From Flavobacteriales bacterium UBA979 (GTDB lineage Bacteria > Bacteroidota > Bacteroidia > Flavobacteriales_D > Sanyastnellaceae): a stretch of DNA of 7,185 nt. Position numbers and translations under genes: made by a program. Below the pieces are notes generated by a model. That model was not told the origin of the DNA and did not search any database. It saw only the letters and a list, made by a program, of their open reading frames with translations. This document shows, in pieces, positions 6,593-7,185 of this stretch (within the stretch, counting starts at the first letter, position 1; each line of letters opens with the position of its first letter). The stretch covers positions 369 to 7,553 of the forward strand of contig DBBR01000012.1 of the NCBI GenBank assembly GCA_002292325.1, read 5' to 3'.

Positions 6593-7185
6593 ATGGCAGC
6601 TTGCACTCCGTATATCGAAACCCACCGCGATCGGTTTTTGAATGAACTCATCGACTTATTACGTATACCGTCGATTTCCGCTGACCCCGCCTACGCAGGG
6701 GATGTTGTGCGTTGCGCAGAAGTGGTCGCTGATCAGCTGAAAATGGCCGGTGCTGAAAATGTCGAAATCATCCCAACCGAAGGTTTTCCTGTTGTTTACG
6801 GCGAAAAAATGGTGTCAGCGGATGCTCCAACGGTGCTGGTTTACGGCCATTACGATGTCCAGCCTGCCGTTCCATTGGAGCTTTGGGATTCGCCCGCCTT
6901 TGAACCGGTGATCAAGAAGACGGAACTCCATCCGGAGGGAGCCATTTTTGCGAGGGGTGCTTGCGATGACAAGGGCCAAGTTTTTATGCATGTGAAGGCG
7001 CTAGAAGCAATGGTGCAGTCCAATGCTTTGCACTGTAACGTGAAGTTCATGATTGAAGGAGAGGAGGAAGTGGGCTCTGCTCACCTTGAGCCATTTTTGG
7101 AGGCTCATCGTGAGAAATTGGCTGCGGATATAGTCTTGGTGAGTGATACAGGCATCATCGCGAATGATGTGCCATCCATAACCGT
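6593..7185 (+). CDS. M20 family metallodipeptidase (CNDP2/carnosinase-like), 3' end off window
   Basis: The first 197 codons of a zinc dipeptidase are present; family members are usually about 450-470 residues, so over half is missing. No signal peptide is seen (MAACTPYIETHRDRFLNELIDLL), so it is probably cytoplasmic. The two-zinc active site of clan MH is clear: LVYGHYDVQP with His86 (zinc) and Asp88, FARGACDDKGQ with Asp125 (bridging ligand), IEGEEEVGS with Glu158 (general base) and Glu159 (zinc), and VLVSDTG with Asp185 (zinc). The final His ligand lies beyond the edge. DDKG and EEVGS match the CNDP2/DUG1-like dipeptidase branch better than ArgE or DapE. Known relatives hydrolyse dipeptides such as Cys-Gly or broad-specificity substrates; the exact substrate is unknown. 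Divergent pairing with proline dehydrogenase suggests a role in peptide use. ATG 6593 is the natural start for this alignment; no Shine-Dalgarno site is seen. Confidence 0.92.
   Translation, partial: MAACTPYIETHRDRFLNELIDLLRIPSISADPAYAGDVVRCAEVVADQLKMAGAENVEIIPTEGFPVVYGEKMVSADAPTVLVYGHYDVQPAVPLELWDSPAFEPVIKKTELHPEGAIFARGACDDKGQVFMHVKALEAMVQSNALHCNVKFMIEGEEEVGSAHLEPFLEAHREKLAADIVLVSDTGIIANDVPSIT

Overview
The window most likely comes from a member of the Bacteroidota, probably an aquatic or marine lineage with moderate GC (about half by eye, not computed). Three signs support this. One secreted protein ends in a type IX secretion (Por) sorting domain. Promoter -7 elements of the TAnnTTTG type lie in front of the genes. 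No gene has a convincing Shine-Dalgarno site. Nothing suggests a phage, transposon, CRISPR array or RNA gene, and no gene-free stretch reaches 300 bases.

Layout, left to right. (1) The left end is the 5' two-thirds or so of a secreted PQQ-dependent glucose/sorbosone-dehydrogenase-like gene on the minus strand; it runs off the window. (2) A very compact divergent promoter lies between 926 and 973, with two opposed -7 boxes that abut each other. (3) Reading rightward is a five-haem c-type cytochrome with a signal peptide and a C-terminal type IX sorting domain, so probably exported to the cell surface or medium. (4) A 118-base gap follows, holding a 17-bp palindrome of Fur/PerR-box shape and a good Bacteroidota promoter. 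(5) Next is a FecA-like TonB-dependent receptor. (6) Its stop codon overlaps, tail to tail, that of a single-domain proline dehydrogenase on the minus strand. (7) Divergent from the proline dehydrogenase, the right end holds the first 197 codons of an M20 metallodipeptidase.

Functionally the window falls into two parts. The left part is an envelope/extracellular redox and uptake set: a PQQ-type dehydrogenase, a secreted multihaem cytochrome sharing its promoter region, and an outer-membrane receptor probably for a ferric chelate and possibly under metal control. The right part is peptide and amino-acid catabolism: a dipeptidase releasing amino acids, and proline dehydrogenase feeding electrons from proline to the quinone pool. 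All gene families here are known. The most unusual points are the symmetric divergent promoter, the type IX-exported pentahaem cytochrome beside a PQQ-type dehydrogenase, and the palindromic operator candidate before the receptor.
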